Source: Pseudomonas bijieensis
Lineage (GTDB): Bacteria > Pseudomonadota > Gammaproteobacteria > Pseudomonadales > Pseudomonadaceae
Direction of reading: 5' to 3'
Assembly: GCF_013347965.1 (NCBI RefSeq)
Contig: NZ_CP048810.1
Location: 2,046,001 to 2,110,000 of the forward strand
Length of the DNA: 64,000 nt
Of this stretch, positions 20,289-31,046 are shown one piece after another; the stretch's first letter is position 1; each line of letters begins with the position of its first letter. The translations under genes were made by a program, and so were the position numbers. The notes beneath the pieces were generated by a model, which saw only the letters and a list, made by a program, of their open reading frames with translations, made no database searches and had not been told where the DNA came from.

Positions 20289-21431
20289 CTAGACGATGGT
20301 GGCGCCCAGCGCGCTGACGATCTGCTGCAAGGTCGGGGACTGCCCTTCGATACGAACCTTCAAGCTGTCGATCTCCCGCCGTGGCGGATAATGCTTGCGC
20401 AAAGCATCGAACGCGCTGCGTTGCTCGCTGACCGTGCCCACCAGACTGCGACGAAAGTTCGCGTCGTCACCACGCGGGTCGTACACGCTCCGGCACAGCG
20501 CCGCCAAGGCCCAGGCCGGGTCGGTTTCAGCGTCCAGGGTGATACCGCCCAGCCAGGGCCGAGGCAACAGGTCGCTGAGGCTGACTTCAACCGGCCGCTC
20601 CAGGAAAGCACACAAGGCCTGGTAGATCTGGGCGGTGCCACGCTGGCGGCCATCGAGGCTGTAGCCGGCAATATGCGGGGTGGCGATCACGCACAAGTCC
20701 GCCAGATCCACGTCCACGGTGGGCTCCTGCTCCCAGACATCCAGCACCGCCTGCAAGTCTTCGCGCTCCAGCAACACCTCGCGCAGCGCAGCGTTATCGA
20801 TCACCGGCCCACGGGCCGCATTGATCAGCCAGGTCCCGGGCTTGAGTTGGTTCAGACGCGCTTCGTCGAACAGGTGCCAGGTCGGTTGCTCGCCGTCGCG
20901 CGTCAACGGTGTGTGCAGGCTGATCACATCGCACTGTTCGATGATCTGTTCCAGGCTCACATAGTCGCCCCCTTCGGCAGCCTGACGCGGCGGATCGCAG
21001 ACCTTCACGGTCCAGCCAAGCCCCTTGAGCACCTCGATCAACCGCCCGCCCACCTGGCCTGCACCGACCACGCCGAATGTGCGCTGCTTAAGCTGCACGC
21101 CTTCGATTTCCGCCAGGGTCATCAGGCTGCCCAGCACATAGTCCACCACGCCACGGGCATTGCAGCCGGGTGCGCTGGCCCAGCGAATGCCGGCCTCGGC
21201 CAGATAATCCAGGTCCAGGTGATCGGTGCCGATGGTGCAGGTGCCGACAAAGCGCACTTTGCTGCCTTCCAGCAAGGCTCGATTGACCTGGCTGACCGAA
21301 CGCACCAGCAGCACATCGGCTTGCTCGACCATCGTCCGGTCGATCCCCCGGCCCGGGACCCGGCGAATTTCGCCGAACCCTTGGAAAAATGCATCGAGCA
21401 GGGGAATGTTTTCGTCGGCGACGATCAGCAT
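20289..21431 (-). CDS. pdxB: Erythronate-4-phosphate dehydrogenase PdxB
   Basis: The 380-residue NAD-dependent D-2-hydroxyacid dehydrogenase oxidises 4-phosphoerythronate in the DXP-dependent pyridoxal phosphate pathway. The Rossmann loop [12 protein letters not shown], the [10 protein letters not shown] segment, the catalytic [12 protein letters not shown], and a C-terminal dimerisation extension longer than in generic dehydrogenases mark it as PdxB. AAAGGAG precedes the ATG at 21431. The stop codon is only 8 bp from a long repeat. Confidence 0.95.
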   Translation of the reverse strand: MLIVADENIPLLDAFFQGFGEIRRVPGRGIDRTMVEQADVLLVRSVSQVNRALLEGSKVRFVGTCTIGTDHLDLDYLAEAGIRWASAPGCNARGVVDYVLGSLMTLAEIEGVQLKQRTFGVVGAGQVGGRLIEVLKGLGWTVKVCDPPRQAAEGGDYVSLEQIIEQCDVISLHTPLTRDGEQPTWHLFDEARLNQLKPGTWLINAARGPVIDNAALREVLLEREDLQAVLDVWEQEPTVDVDLADLCVIATPHIAGYSLDGRQRGTAQIYQALCAFLERPVEVSLSDLLPRPWLGGITLDAETDPAWALAALCRSVYDPRGDDANFRRSLVGTVSEQRSAFDALRKHYPPRREIDSLKVRIEGQSPTLQQIVSALGATIV

Positions 21432-21520
21432 GGCGAAGCTCCTTTGGCGGGATGGGCAGTGTAGGCGTTCCGTTGGACCTGTGCATTACCCGGAGCGAAT
21501 GATGTTGTGGCGAGGGATTA

Positions 21521-21608
21521 TGTGGGAGAAAAGCTTGCTCGCGATGCAGGCACCTCGGTTCCTCGGGAGACCGCATCAGCTTCATCGCGGGCAAGCCTTG
21601 CTCCCACA
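21521..21608. repeat. Inverted REP pair with an adjacent REP fragment
   Basis: TGTGGGAGAAAAGCTTGCTC opens the pair and CGGGCAAGCCTTGCTCCCAC closes it at 21608. Directly before it, TGTGGCGAGGGATTA (from 21506) is a fragment of the other repeat family. Confidence 0.8.
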
Positions 21609-21723
21609 GGTGCTCGAAAACTGAAAAAGCGATTACAAATCCACAACACAGGTTTTTTCCTGACCACTGCGTCAAAGCGTAGAATTCGCCGCCTTGCGCT
21701 TAACCTTTTCGGACGCTTGCCCT

Positions 21724-23127
21724 GTGAATCCTGTGATCGACACCCCCACCACCCTCTCCCGCCCGGCCCGGGTTCGCCTGGAATTCAAGACGTTGCTGGC
21801 CCTGGCCCTGCCGATCATGGTCGCGCAGTTGGCGACCACCGCCATGGGCTTCGTCGATGCGGTGATGGCCGGTCGGGTCGGTCCACGAGACCTGGCGGCG
21901 GTGGCACTGGGCAACTCGATCTGGGTGCCGGTGTTCCTGTTGATGACCGGCACATTGCTGGCGACCACGCCAAAAGTTGCCCAGCGTTTCGGTGCCGGGA
22001 CGTTCAACGAGATCGGGCCGCTGGTACGCCAGGCGCTGTGGTTGGCATTGGTGGTGGGGTTGATCGCGACGCTGGCGCTGTTCAGCGCCGAACCGATCCT
22101 GCACGTCATGAAGGTCGATCCTGAATTGATCGGCCCGTGCATGGAATACCTGCGAGGCATCGGCACGGGCCTGCCGGCCGTGGCGCTGTATCACGTGCTG
22201 CGCTGCTTCAGCGACGGCCTGGGTCGCACGCGGCCGGCGATGGTGCTGGGGTTGTGCGGGCTGGCGCTGAACATTCCGCTCAATTACATCTTCATCTATG
22301 GGCACCTGGGCGTGCCCGCCATGGGCGGCGTCGGGTGTGGCTGGGCCACGGCCATCGTGATGTGGGTCATGGCCCTGGGCATGGCCGGTTGGGCCCGGTG
22401 GGCACCGGCCTATCAGTCGAGCCGGTTGTTCAGCCGTTTCGACTGGCCGCAATGGGCCGTCATCAAGCGCCTGCTGGGCATCGGCTTGCCGATCGGCATC
22501 GCGGTATTCGCCGAGTCGAGTATTTTCGCAGTGATCGCGTTGCTGATCGGCAGCCTCGGCGCCACGGTGGTGGCCGGGCACCAGATCGCGCTGAACTTCA
22601 GTTCATTGGTGTTCATGATCCCCTATTCCCTGGGCATGGCCGTCACCGTGCGGGTCGGCCAGGCGCTGGGCCGGCGCCAGCCCCGCGAAGCGCGCTTCGC
22701 CGCCGGGGTGGGGATGGGCACGGCCTTGGCGTACGCCTGTCTGTCGGCAAGCCTGATGTTCGCACTGCGCGGACCTATCGCGGCGATCTATACCGCCGAT
22801 CCGGTGGTGATCGAGGTGGCGTCGATGCTGATCGTCTACGCGGCGCTGTTCCAGTTTTCCGATGCGATCCAGGTCACGGCGGCGGGCGCGTTGCGCGGCT
22901 ACCAGGACACCCGGGTGACGATGATCCTGACCTTGTTCGCCTATTGGGGCATCGGCCTGCCGGTAGGTTACGCCTTGGGCCTGACCGACTGGCTCGGCGC
23001 AGCCAGCGGCCCGAGCGGGTTGTGGCAAGGCCTGATAGTGGGCTTGAGCTGCGCGGCGCTGATGCTGTCGATCCGCCTGGCACGTAGCGCGCGCAAGCAG
23101 ATCCGCCTCAGCCGCTCGATGGATTAA
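21724..23127 (+). CDS. MATE-family multidrug efflux transporter (NorM/PmpM type)
   Basis: The 467-residue inner-membrane protein has twelve hydrophobic segments in two similar halves and MATE-typical motifs ([30 protein letters not shown]). It exports cationic drugs using H+ or Na+. I chose the GTG at 21724 (protein begins [10 protein letters not shown]) because related Pseudomonas proteins start at that point; the open frame reaches a TTG at 21694. The stop overlaps the converging tusA stop by four bases. Confidence 0.9.
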   Translation: MNPVIDTPTTLSRPARVRLEFKTLLALALPIMVAQLATTAMGFVDAVMAGRVGPRDLAAVALGNSIWVPVFLLMTGTLLATTPKVAQRFGAGTFNEIGPLVRQALWLALVVGLIATLALFSAEPILHVMKVDPELIGPCMEYLRGIGTGLPAVALYHVLRCFSDGLGRTRPAMVLGLCGLALNIPLNYIFIYGHLGVPAMGGVGCGWATAIVMWVMALGMAGWARWAPAYQSSRLFSRFDWPQWAVIKRLLGIGLPIGIAVFAESSIFAVIALLIGSLGATVVAGHQIALNFSSLVFMIPYSLGMAVTVRVGQALGRRQPREARFAAGVGMGTALAYACLSASLMFALRGPIAAIYTADPVVIEVASMLIVYAALFQFSDAIQVTAAGALRGYQDTRVTMILTLFAYWGIGLPVGYALGLTDWLGAASGPSGLWQGLIVGLSCAALMLSIRLARSARKQIRLSRSMD

Positions 23128-23375
23128 GCGAGTTTCTTACGGATCCAGTAGAGGTAAGTGCCCGCCTCTTCCTGCTGGGCCACCAGTTCGTGGTCCAGGA
23201 ACACGCAAAACTTGGGGATGTCGCGGCGAGTCGAGGGGTCGGTGGCGATCACTTTCAGCAGGCCACCGGGGGCCAGGTCGCGGATATGCTGGTGCAACAT
23301 CATCACCGGTTCCGGGCAATTGAGACCGGTGGCATCCAGCGTGCCGTCGACCGGCGTGTTGTTCATTTCACTCAT
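23124..23375 (-). CDS. tusA: Sulfurtransferase TusA
   Basis: The 83-residue protein belongs to the TusA/SirA family. The acceptor Cys20 lies in the signature [10 protein letters not shown]. It relays sulfur for tRNA 2-thiouridine synthesis and other sulfur-trafficking pathways in the cytoplasm. CAGGAG precedes the ATG at 23375. Its 3' end overlaps the MATE gene's 3' end by four bases on the opposite strand. Confidence 0.95.
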   Translation of the reverse strand: MSEMNNTPVDGTLDATGLNCPEPVMMLHQHIRDLAPGGLLKVIATDPSTRRDIPKFCVFLDHELVAQQEEAGTYLYWIRKKLA

Positions 23376-23461
23376 GTTCTACTCCTGAAACTGGCCGGTA
23401 TTGTCGCGCAATGTCGGGTGAGAGCAAAGCCTGTGGAGTCGCAACCATGTGAAAGCCAAAC

Positions 23462-23545
23462 TGTGGGAGCAAGGCTTGCCCGCGATGCAGGCACCTCAGT
23501 TGCCAGACCGTGTCACCGTTCATCGCGAGCAAGCTTTGCTCCCAC
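23462..23545. repeat. Inverted REP pair overlapping the 3' end of rlmM
   Basis: TGTGGGAGCAAGGCTTGCCC at 23462 and its inverted partner (23521-23545). The right-hand unit lies inside the rlmM reading frame and provides its last codons and stop. Confidence 0.88.
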
Positions 23546-24608
23546 GGGGCTTATTGGTATCCAACCGCCGCAGATGGCACGTCACTTCCTCGCGGTCGTG
23601 GTACAGCTGCTTGCAACCGATCTCGACCTTGATACCCCGGGCCTTGAAGCCCTCGGCGATGCGTTCGAGCAGGCGTTTGACCTCGGCGTAGCGCTGTTTC
23701 ATCGGCAGCTTGAGATTGACCACCGCCTCGCGGCAATGCCCTTCGCCAATCCACTCTTCCAGCATCGCCGCGTTGCGCGCCGGTTTCTCGACGATGTCGC
23801 AGACCATCCAGTCCACCGGCTGCTTGGGCTTGAATGTGAAGCCATCCGCCATCAGATGCTGCACCAGGCCGGTGTCCATCAGGCTTTCGGCCATCGGACC
23901 ATTGTCGATGGCCGTCACCAACATGCCCCGGTTGACCAGTTGCCAGGTCCAGCCACCCGGCGCGGCACCAAGGTCCACACCGGTCATGTCACTGTGCAGG
24001 CGCTCGTCCCACTGGTCCCGGGGGATGAAATGGTGCCAGGCTTCTTCGAGCTTGAGGGTCGAGCGGCTCGGCGCTTCCCTGGGGAACTTCAAGCGCGGGA
24101 TGCCCATCGGCCACATCGCCGAATTATCCGCGTCCGCCAGGCCCAGGAAGACTTCGCGGCCACTCTTGAAGGTCAGCAGCAGGCGCGGCTTGCGCGGATC
24201 GTCCATCAACTTGCCGGCGCCACTCAATGCCTTGCGCAGCGGGCCTTCGAATTTCTTGCAGAAGTTCGACAGTTCCTTGCCGTCGTTGGTGTCTACCACC
24301 TCCAGCCAGAGGCTGCCGCAGGTCGGGAAGTCAGCCATGTGAGCCAGAATCACGCTGATACGGTCGGTTTCCGGTAAATCAATGAACGTGCCACGGGCCC
24401 ACTGGCGCGGAAAAATCAGCTCGGCAAAACGCTGCCCACGCATCAACCGCTCGGCGCCGTCCTCCTCAGTGCAGACAAATTCGGCGCAGGCGCTGGCCGG
24501 TTTGGCCTTGGCGTAGCCGGCCACGTTGAGCCGGGCCGCGTGTTCGGCGATCTCGGAACAGACCTCGCCTTCGAAGCCCGGCCGGCAGTGCATAAAAAGC
24601 GTGTTCAT
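23520..24608 (-). CDS. rlmM: 23S rRNA 2'-O-ribose methyltransferase RlmM
   Basis: The 362-residue enzyme methylates C2498 of 23S rRNA. An N-terminal THUMP-like region precedes a Rossmann methyltransferase domain with the SAM loop VDLGAAPGGWTWQL and downstream MVCDIVEKP and VVNLKLPMKQRY. ACGGAG supports the ATG at 24608. The last eight residues (from about RGSKACSR) and the stop codon are encoded by the inner REP unit, so the natural C-terminus has been replaced or extended by repeat DNA. Confidence 0.93.
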   Translation of the reverse strand: MNTLFMHCRPGFEGEVCSEIAEHAARLNVAGYAKAKPASACAEFVCTEEDGAERLMRGQRFAELIFPRQWARGTFIDLPETDRISVILAHMADFPTCGSLWLEVVDTNDGKELSNFCKKFEGPLRKALSGAGKLMDDPRKPRLLLTFKSGREVFLGLADADNSAMWPMGIPRLKFPREAPSRSTLKLEEAWHHFIPRDQWDERLHSDMTGVDLGAAPGGWTWQLVNRGMLVTAIDNGPMAESLMDTGLVQHLMADGFTFKPKQPVDWMVCDIVEKPARNAAMLEEWIGEGHCREAVVNLKLPMKQRYAEVKRLLERIAEGFKARGIKVEIGCKQLYHDREEVTCHLRRLDTNKPRGSKACSR

Positions 24609-24744
24609 TGAAACTCCGTAGCAAAGCCTGTCACGAAAACCGGCGCATCATAGCGGAGTTCGGAACCCCGAACCTGCCTATAGAGTCCAGTGATTAGTCA
24701 TACGCTCAAAACAGGGCTAGGTTAAAGGCTCTGTCCGTTCCGTC

Positions 24745-24764
24745 AGTCCGTAGCCGTGCGGACT
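24745..24764 (+). promoter_or_regulatory. Hairpin in the acnA leader
   Basis: AGTCCG (24745-24750) and CGGACT (24759-24764) flank eight bases, just before the AAAGGAG ribosome site of acnA. It could affect translation start, but no regulator is recognised. Confidence 0.3.
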
Positions 24765-24780
24765 CAAAGGAGTCATTTCA

Positions 24781-27522
24781 ATGCCGTCCCTCGATAGCCT
24801 GAAAACCCTTAAAACCCTGCAAGTCGACGCCAGGACCTACCACTACTTCAGCCTACCGGATGCCGCCCGAAGCCTGGGCGACCTGGACAAACTGCCCATG
24901 TCATTGAAGGTACTGCTGGAAAACCTGCTGCGCTGGGAAGATGAAAAAACCGTCACCGGCACCGACCTCAAGGCCCTGGCCGGGTGGCTCAAGGAACGTC
25001 GTTCCGAGCGCGAGATTCAATACCGCCCCGCCCGGGTGTTGATGCAAGACTTCACCGGGGTTCCCGCCGTGGTCGACCTGGCCGCCATGCGCGCCGCCGT
25101 GGAAAAGGCCGGCGGCGATCCCCAGCGGATCAACCCGCTGTCGCCGGTGGACCTGGTGATCGACCACTCGGTGATGGTCGACAAGTTCGCCAGCAGCCAG
25201 GCGTTCGAGCAGAACGTCGACATCGAAATGCAACGCAACGGCGAACGCTACGCCTTCCTGCGCTGGGGCCAGAGCGCCTTCGACAATTTCAGCGTAGTGC
25301 CGCCGGGCACCGGCATCTGCCATCAGGTCAACCTCGAATACCTGGGCCGCACCGTGTGGACCAAAGAGGAAGACGGCCGCACCTACGCCTTCCCGGACAC
25401 GCTGGTGGGCACCGACTCCCACACCACCATGATCAACGGCCTCGGCGTACTGGGCTGGGGCGTCGGCGGGATCGAGGCGGAAGCCGCCATGCTCGGCCAA
25501 CCGGTGTCGATGCTGATTCCCGAGGTCATCGGCTTCAAACTCGTCGGCAAGCTGCGCGAAGGCATCACCGCCACCGACCTGGTGCTGACCGTCACGCAGA
25601 TGCTGCGCAAGAAAGGCGTGGTGGGCAAATTCGTCGAGTTCTATGGCGACGGTCTTGCCGACCTGCCCCTGGCCGACCGCGCCACCATCGCCAACATGGC
25701 CCCGGAATATGGCGCCACCTGCGGTTTCTTCCCGGTGGACGATGTGACCCTGGACTACTTGCGCCTGTCGGGGCGGCCAGCGGAAACGGTGAAACTGGTG
25801 GAAGCCTATTGCAAGGCCCAGGGCCTGTGGCGCCTGCCCGGCCAGGAGCCGGTGTTCACCGACACACTGGAGCTGGACATGGGCAGCGTAGAAGCCAGCC
25901 TCGCCGGCCCCAAACGCCCTCAGGACCGAGTCTCGCTGCCGAATGTCGGCCAGGCTTTCAGTGATTTCCTGGGGTTGCAGGTCAAACCCACCAGCAAGGA
26001 AGAAGGTCGTCTGGAAAGCGAAGGTGGCGGTGGCGTCGCGGTAGGCAACGCCGATCAGGTGGGAGAAACCGAATACGAGTTCGAAGGCCACACTCATCGC
26101 CTGAAAAACGGCGCGGTGGTGATCGCAGCCATCACTTCCTGCACCAACACCTCCAACCCCAGCGTGATGATGGCCGCCGGACTGCTGGCGAAAAAAGCCG
26201 TGGAAAAGGGCCTTACCCGCAAGCCTTGGGTCAAGAGTTCCCTGGCGCCGGGTTCCAAGGTGGTCACCGACTACTACAAGGCGGCCGGCCTGACCGAGTA
26301 CCTGGATAAACTCGGCTTCGACCTGGTGGGCTATGGTTGCACCACCTGCATCGGCAACTCCGGGCCGCTGCCAGAGCCCATCGAAAAGGCCATCCAGAAA
26401 GCCGACCTGACCGTGGCCTCGGTACTGTCGGGCAACCGCAACTTCGAAGGCCGGGTGCATCCGCTGGTGAAGACCAACTGGCTGGCCTCGCCGCCGCTGG
26501 TGGTCGCCTATGCCCTGGCCGGCACCGTGCGCATCGACATCAGCAGCGAGCCGCTGGGCAACGACCGGGACGGCAACCCGGTGTACCTGCGGGACATCTG
26601 GCCCAGCAGCCAGGAAGTGGCTGCCGCCGTGGCCCAGGTCAACACCAGCATGTTCCACAAGGAATACGCCGCCGTGTTTGCCGGTGACGAACAATGGCAG
26701 GCCATCGAAGTGCCGCAAGCGGCGACTTACGTCTGGCAGGACGACTCGACCTACATCCAGCACCCGCCATTCTTCGACAACATCGACGGGCCGCCACCGG
26801 CCGTGAGGAACGTCGAGGGCGCCCGGGTCCTGGCCCTGCTGGGCGATTCAGTGACCACCGACCATATCTCCCCGGCGGGCAACATCAAGACCGACAGCCC
26901 CGCCGGTCGCTACCTGCGCGAACAGGGCGTAGAGCCGCGAGACTTCAACTCCTATGGCTCCAGACGCGGCAACCACCAAGTGATGATGCGCGGCACCTTC
27001 GCCAATATCCGCATTCGCAACGAAATGCTCGACGGCGAAGAAGGCGGCAACACGATCTACATCCCCAGCGGCGAACGAATGCCGATCTACGATGCCGCCA
27101 TGCTGTACCAGGCCACGGGCACGCCACTGGTGGTGATCGCCGGCCAGGAATATGGCACCGGATCGAGCCGGGACTGGGCAGCCAAGGGCACGAACCTGCT
27201 GGGGGTCAAGGCGGTGATCGCCGAAAGCTTCGAGCGCATCCATCGCTCCAACCTGGTGGGCATGGGCGTGCTGCCGCTGCAGTTCAAGCTCGACCAGAAC
27301 CGCAAGAGCCTGAACCTTACGGGCAAGGAAACCCTGGACATCCTGGGACTCAATGACGTCGAACTGACCCCGCGCATGAACCTGCCCTTGGTCATCACCC
27401 GCGAGGACGGCAGCCAAGAGCGAATCGAAGTGTTGTGCCGGATCGATACCTTGAATGAAGTGGAGTATTTCAAGGCCGGCGGGATCCTTCACTATGTCCT
27501 ACGGCAATTGATTGCAGCGTAA
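24781..27522 (+). CDS. acnA: Aconitate hydratase A
   Basis: The 913-residue AcnA/IRP-type aconitase converts citrate to isocitrate in the TCA cycle. The [4Fe-4S] ligands are Cys454 (TSCTNTSNP), Cys520 and Cys523 ([12 protein letters not shown]), and the C-terminal swivel domain has [18 protein letters not shown] precedes the ATG. Full length and undisturbed. It is transcribed alone from the divergent region shared with rlmM and closed by a terminator. Confidence 0.97.
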   Translation: MPSLDSLKTLKTLQVDARTYHYFSLPDAARSLGDLDKLPMSLKVLLENLLRWEDEKTVTGTDLKALAGWLKERRSEREIQYRPARVLMQDFTGVPAVVDLAAMRAAVEKAGGDPQRINPLSPVDLVIDHSVMVDKFASSQAFEQNVDIEMQRNGERYAFLRWGQSAFDNFSVVPPGTGICHQVNLEYLGRTVWTKEEDGRTYAFPDTLVGTDSHTTMINGLGVLGWGVGGIEAEAAMLGQPVSMLIPEVIGFKLVGKLREGITATDLVLTVTQMLRKKGVVGKFVEFYGDGLADLPLADRATIANMAPEYGATCGFFPVDDVTLDYLRLSGRPAETVKLVEAYCKAQGLWRLPGQEPVFTDTLELDMGSVEASLAGPKRPQDRVSLPNVGQAFSDFLGLQVKPTSKEEGRLESEGGGGVAVGNADQVGETEYEFEGHTHRLKNGAVVIAAITSCTNTSNPSVMMAAGLLAKKAVEKGLTRKPWVKSSLAPGSKVVTDYYKAAGLTEYLDKLGFDLVGYGCTTCIGNSGPLPEPIEKAIQKADLTVASVLSGNRNFEGRVHPLVKTNWLASPPLVVAYALAGTVRIDISSEPLGNDRDGNPVYLRDIWPSSQEVAAAVAQVNTSMFHKEYAAVFAGDEQWQAIEVPQAATYVWQDDSTYIQHPPFFDNIDGPPPAVRNVEGARVLALLGDSVTTDHISPAGNIKTDSPAGRYLREQGVEPRDFNSYGSRRGNHQVMMRGTFANIRIRNEMLDGEEGGNTIYIPSGERMPIYDAAMLYQATGTPLVVIAGQEYGTGSSRDWAAKGTNLLGVKAVIAESFERIHRSNLVGMGVLPLQFKLDQNRKSLNLTGKETLDILGLNDVELTPRMNLPLVITREDGSQERIEVLCRIDTLNEVEYFKAGGILHYVLRQLIAA

Positions 27523-27538
27523 AAAGACCTGTCCTACG

Positions 27539-27567
27539 AAAACACCGCCGCTTAAGGGCGGTGTTTT
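27539..27567. terminator. Terminator after acnA
   Basis: AAAACACCGCC / GGCGGTGTTTT with a seven-base loop, 17 bp after the acnA stop. Confidence 0.92.
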
Positions 27568-27647
27568 CGTTTGGGCCTGCCTATAATCCCGCCGGTTCCG
27601 ACCGCCCTGCCCGCTACAACTGTTCATCAGCCTCAAAAGGATGTGAT

Positions 27648-28436
27648 ATGCCTGCCCTACCCTGGCCCTACCTGGCCCTCCTCTCCATTGGCTATACCCT
27701 GGCCCTGGCCTACGGCCAGCTGGCCTGGACCGCGGTCATTTCCATTGCGCTGTTGCTGTTTGCCGGGTATGCGGTTCGTCAGCAGCAAATGCCGGTGGGT
27801 CGGTTTCTCGGACACGTCCTTTTCGCGGTGATGGCATTGGCGTTGGCCATGCACTGGATGCCCGGGTTCTTCAATGGGCGCGTGATCCCGGCGCAACGCC
27901 TGACCGACGATGCCGCACCGTTCGCGATGTACCTGAACCAGGACAAGCCGCTGATCGGTTTCTGGCTGTTACTGGCCTGCCCCTGGATCGTCGGCCGGCG
28001 CCCATTGCGCCTGTCGGTCCAGGCCACGGCGCTGGGCCTGGCGGTGAGTGCGCTGCTGGCCCTCGGCGGAGCCGTGCTGCTGGGCATGGTCCACTGGGCG
28101 CCGAAGTGGCCGGATCACGCCTGGTTGTGGATGCTCAATAATCTTTTATTGGTGACGCTCGTGGAGGAAGCGCTGTTTCGTGGCTACATTCAGGGGAGCT
28201 TGATCCAGCGCTTCAAACATTTGGCCCATGGCGACACTCTGGCGTTGCTCCTGGCCTCGCTGCTGTTCGGCCTGGTACACGCCGGCGCAGGGTGGCAATG
28301 GGTGCTGCTGTCGGGCTTGGCGGGGGTCGGTTATGGCCTGGCGTATCGTTTTGGTGGCCTGGGAGCGGCGATTGCCACGCACTTTCTGCTCAACCTGCTT
28401 CATTTCGCCCTATTTACCTACCCGATGCTCGCGTGA
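27648..28436 (+). CDS. CPBP-family intramembrane metalloprotease
   Basis: The 262-residue protein has about eight hydrophobic segments and the CPBP (Abi/Rce1-like) motifs Glu173-Glu174...Arg178 (VEEALFRGY), His211 (FGLVHAGAG) and His245 (ATHFLLN), which together form the glutamate and metal-ligand active site. Members cleave within or near the membrane, but the substrate here is unknown. AAAAGGAT precedes the ATG at 27648. It lies between acnA and aer, matching PA1563 in P. aeruginosa as I recall it. Confidence 0.9.
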   Translation: MPALPWPYLALLSIGYTLALAYGQLAWTAVISIALLLFAGYAVRQQQMPVGRFLGHVLFAVMALALAMHWMPGFFNGRVIPAQRLTDDAAPFAMYLNQDKPLIGFWLLLACPWIVGRRPLRLSVQATALGLAVSALLALGGAVLLGMVHWAPKWPDHAWLWMLNNLLLVTLVEEALFRGYIQGSLIQRFKHLAHGDTLALLLASLLFGLVHAGAGWQWVLLSGLAGVGYGLAYRFGGLGAAIATHFLLNLLHFALFTYPMLA

Positions 28437-28523
28437 TAGCGACAGGCAAAAATAACTTCAACTAAAACCTGACGACGCCGACAACCTTTCATAGCCTTTC
28501 AAAGCCTTGCGGATCTACACACC

Positions 28524-30089
28524 ATGCGTAATAACCAACCCGTCACACAACGCGAAAGGACCTTCCCGGCCCAGCAACGACTTATTTCTACCACCGACAC
28601 CAAGGGCGTAATCACCTACTGCAACGATGCGTTCGTCGAGATCAGCGGGTATTCGAAGGAAGAACTGATCCGTTCGCCGCACAACCTGGTGCGCCATCCC
28701 GATGTCCCATCCGCTGTGTTCGCGCACATGTGGGGCATGCTCAAACAAGGCTTGCCATGGATGGGCATCGTCAAGAATCGCAGCAAGAACGGTGACCATT
28801 ACTGGGTCAACGCCTACGTCACGCCCGTGTTCGAGGGCAATCAGGTGGTCGGCTACGAATCGGTGCGGGTCAAACCTTCCGCCGAGCAGATCAGCCGCGC
28901 CGAAGCCCTTTACCTACGCATCAACCAAGGCAAGTCCGCGGTTCCGGGCAGCGACAAATGGCTGCCGATGCTACAGGACTGGCTGCCGTTCATTCTGGTC
29001 AGCCAACTGAGCTTCGTCGTGGGTGCCTTCCTGAATTCCCACTGGGGCTTTGCCCTGGCGGCCGTGCTGTCAGTGCCCTTGGGGCTGATGGGCCTGCAAT
29101 GGCAGCAACGCGGGATCAAGCGCCTGCTGCGCCTGGCCGAACAAACCACGTCCGACCCGCTGATCGCCCGGATGTACACCGACAGCCGCGGCGTCCAGGC
29201 ACGCCTGGAGATGTCGATCCTCAGCCAGGAAGCGCGCCTGAAGACCTGCCTGACCCGTCTGCAGGACACCGCCGAGCACCTTAACGAACAGGCTCGCCAG
29301 TCCAACAACCTGGCCCATGACAGCTCCAACGGCCTGGAGCGCCAGCGGGTAGAGACCGAACAGGTCGCCACGGCTGTCAACCAGATGGCGGCAACGACCC
29401 AGGAAGTCGCCAGCCACGTGCAGCGCACCGCCGATGCCACCCAGGAAGCCAATCGCCTGACCAGCCGCGGCCGCGATATCGCCGGGGAAACCCGTGACGC
29501 CATCGAGCGTTTGTCGGTGGTGGTCGGCGAAACGGGCCAGACCGTGACCCAACTGGCCAAGGACAGCGACGAGATCGGCGGCGTGGTGGACGTGATCAAA
29601 GGCATCGCCGACCAGACCAACCTGCTGGCCCTCAACGCCGCCATCGAAGCGGCCCGCGCCGGGGAAATGGGCCGCGGCTTTGCCGTAGTGGCCGATGAAG
29701 TGCGGCAATTGGCCCAACGCACCAGCGAATCCACCGGGCAGATCCACGCCCTGATCGCCAAGCTCCAGCAGACCGCCACCAACGCCGTGCAGACCATGGA
29801 TGCCGGCCATCGGCAGGCCGAAGAAGGCGTGGCGCGGGTCATGGAGGCGGACGCGGCGCTGGTGGGGATCAGCGAAGCAGTGGCCAACATCACCGACATG
29901 ACCACACAGATCGCTGCCGCTACCGAAGAGCAGAGTTCGGTGGCCGAAGAGATCAGCCGCAACATCAGCAACATCTCGGAACTGGCCGACCAGACCTCGG
30001 GCCAGGCCCACAGCTCGGCGCTGCTCAGCGAAGAACTGACCCGGACAGCCAATACTCAGTATTCGTTGGTGGAGCGGTTTAACCGCTGA
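28524..30089 (+). CDS. aer: Aerotaxis receptor Aer (PAS–MCP)
   Basis: The 521-residue chemoreceptor has an N-terminal PAS domain (about residues 20-110, with [14 protein letters not shown] and [10 protein letters not shown], the Aer-type FAD-binding pattern), a hydrophobic hairpin (about 155-195) and a cytoplasmic signalling domain with the conserved tip [21 protein letters not shown] near residue 370. Aer senses redox or oxygen state rather than an external ligand. It stands next to the cbb3 oxidases, consistent with an oxygen-related role. The ribosome site is weak. Confidence 0.93.
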   Translation: MRNNQPVTQRERTFPAQQRLISTTDTKGVITYCNDAFVEISGYSKEELIRSPHNLVRHPDVPSAVFAHMWGMLKQGLPWMGIVKNRSKNGDHYWVNAYVTPVFEGNQVVGYESVRVKPSAEQISRAEALYLRINQGKSAVPGSDKWLPMLQDWLPFILVSQLSFVVGAFLNSHWGFALAAVLSVPLGLMGLQWQQRGIKRLLRLAEQTTSDPLIARMYTDSRGVQARLEMSILSQEARLKTCLTRLQDTAEHLNEQARQSNNLAHDSSNGLERQRVETEQVATAVNQMAATTQEVASHVQRTADATQEANRLTSRGRDIAGETRDAIERLSVVVGETGQTVTQLAKDSDEIGGVVDVIKGIADQTNLLALNAAIEAARAGEMGRGFAVVADEVRQLAQRTSESTGQIHALIAKLQQTATNAVQTMDAGHRQAEEGVARVMEADAALVGISEAVANITDMTTQIAAATEEQSSVAEEISRNISNISELADQTSGQAHSSALLSEELTRTANTQYSLVERFNR

Positions 30090-30105
30090 TCGTTGGCTGG
30101 AACAG

Positions 30106-30139
30106 AAAAACCCGGACAGCGAAAGCGTCCGGGTTTTTT
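30106..30139. terminator. Bidirectional terminator after aer
   Basis: AAAAACCCGGAC / GTCCGGGTTTTTT around AGCGAAAGC. It can serve both aer and the converging hydrolase gene. Confidence 0.92.
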
Positions 30140-30156
30140 ATTGCCTGGCGGGCCGC

Positions 30157-30241
30157 CATCGCGAGCAGGCTCGCTCCCACAGGGGTTGTGGGTCGCTCAT
30201 TCAAATGCATTCCACTGCGGGAGCGAGCGTGCTCGCGATGA
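30157..30241. repeat. Inverted REP pair
   Basis: CATCGCGAGCAGGCTCGCTC (30157) and the inverted unit GGGAGCGAGCGTGCTCGCGA ending near 30241, between aer and the hydrolase gene. Confidence 0.88.
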
Positions 30242-30258
30242 GGCCATGACTGGCAGCA

Positions 30259-30951
30259 TCAGTCTTGAGACAGGAACCCGGCCACTCCCTGCGCCGCCGC
30301 CTCCAGATGCTGCTCATGGCTAAACCCCGAAGCCTTCAGCGGTTTCAAATCATGATCGCCCGCCACCAACCACATCACCTCGATGCTGGGTGACAATGCA
30401 TATCCCTGCACCGCCTCCCGATTGCCCAACGCATCGCGCTCGCCCTGGACGATTAAGGCCCGGGTCTTCAACGTCGCCAGGTGCTCGACCCGTGGTTTCT
30501 GCGGCTTGCCCACCGCATAGAAGGGATAGCCCAGGCACACCAACGCGTCGGCCCCCAATTCGTCGGCCAGCAAACTCGCCATCCGCCCGCCCATGGACTT
30601 GCCGCCAATGGCCAGCCGCCCAGCGACATAAGGCCGCACCGTGGCGTACACCTCCCGCCAGCATTCCAGCAGCTTGGGTGCCGGGTTGGGTGGGCGCTTG
30701 CCCCCATCCAGGCGCCGCTGGGCCATGTAGGGAAACTCGAAGCGCAACACGTTGATCCCTTGCGCGGCAAGGCGCGCGGCCATTTCCTCCATGAAGCCGC
30801 TGTCCATCGGCGCACCGGCGCCGTGGGCCAGGATCAGCGTCGGCGACCCGGCGCTGACGCCCGGCTGCGCAGCCGTCCACAGCCAACCGTGTTCAGCCAC
30901 GCACCGCGCCCATTGATCCCCGTCAATACTGGCCTTGTGCTGTTTGTCCAT
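30259..30951 (-). CDS. Alpha/beta hydrolase (KANL3/Tex30-like)
   Basis: A 230-residue cytoplasmic hydrolase. The oxyanion loop ILAHGAGAPMDS and the nucleophile elbow GGKSMGGRM (Ser) are clear, and the catalytic His is probably in VAGDHDLKPL. The family name comes from the eukaryotic KANL3/Tex30 fold; bacterial substrates are unknown. GCGAGGCAAGC precedes the ATG. It is divergent from the first ccoN, and its 5' end contains an Anr-type site that probably serves ccoN. Confidence 0.85.
   Translation of the reverse strand: MDKQHKASIDGDQWARCVAEHGWLWTAAQPGVSAGSPTLILAHGAGAPMDSGFMEEMAARLAAQGINVLRFEFPYMAQRRLDGGKRPPNPAPKLLECWREVYATVRPYVAGRLAIGGKSMGGRMASLLADELGADALVCLGYPFYAVGKPQKPRVEHLATLKTRALIVQGERDALGNREAVQGYALSPSIEVMWLVAGDHDLKPLKASGFSHEQHLEAAAQGVAGFLSQD
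30913..30926. promoter_or_regulatory. Putative Anr box upstream of the first ccoNOQP operon
   Basis: TTGATCCCCGTCAA differs from the Fnr/Anr consensus TTGAT-N4-ATCAA at one base. It lies 120 bp upstream of ccoN, inside the first codons of the divergent hydrolase gene. In P. aeruginosa the cbb3-2 operon at this position is Anr-dependent. Confidence 0.55.
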
Positions 30952-31046
30952 GCTTGCCTCGCTTTTAGTCTGCCTATAACTCCAGGCGAAGACGCCGCAC
31001 TGCCTTGCGCAGGCGCTTACTTCGGCTGAACCGTGGATGGGGAACC

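Noticed and set aside
24901..26763. A 620-codon open frame antisense to acnA
   Set aside because: Shadow of acnA; no independent start signal or family match.
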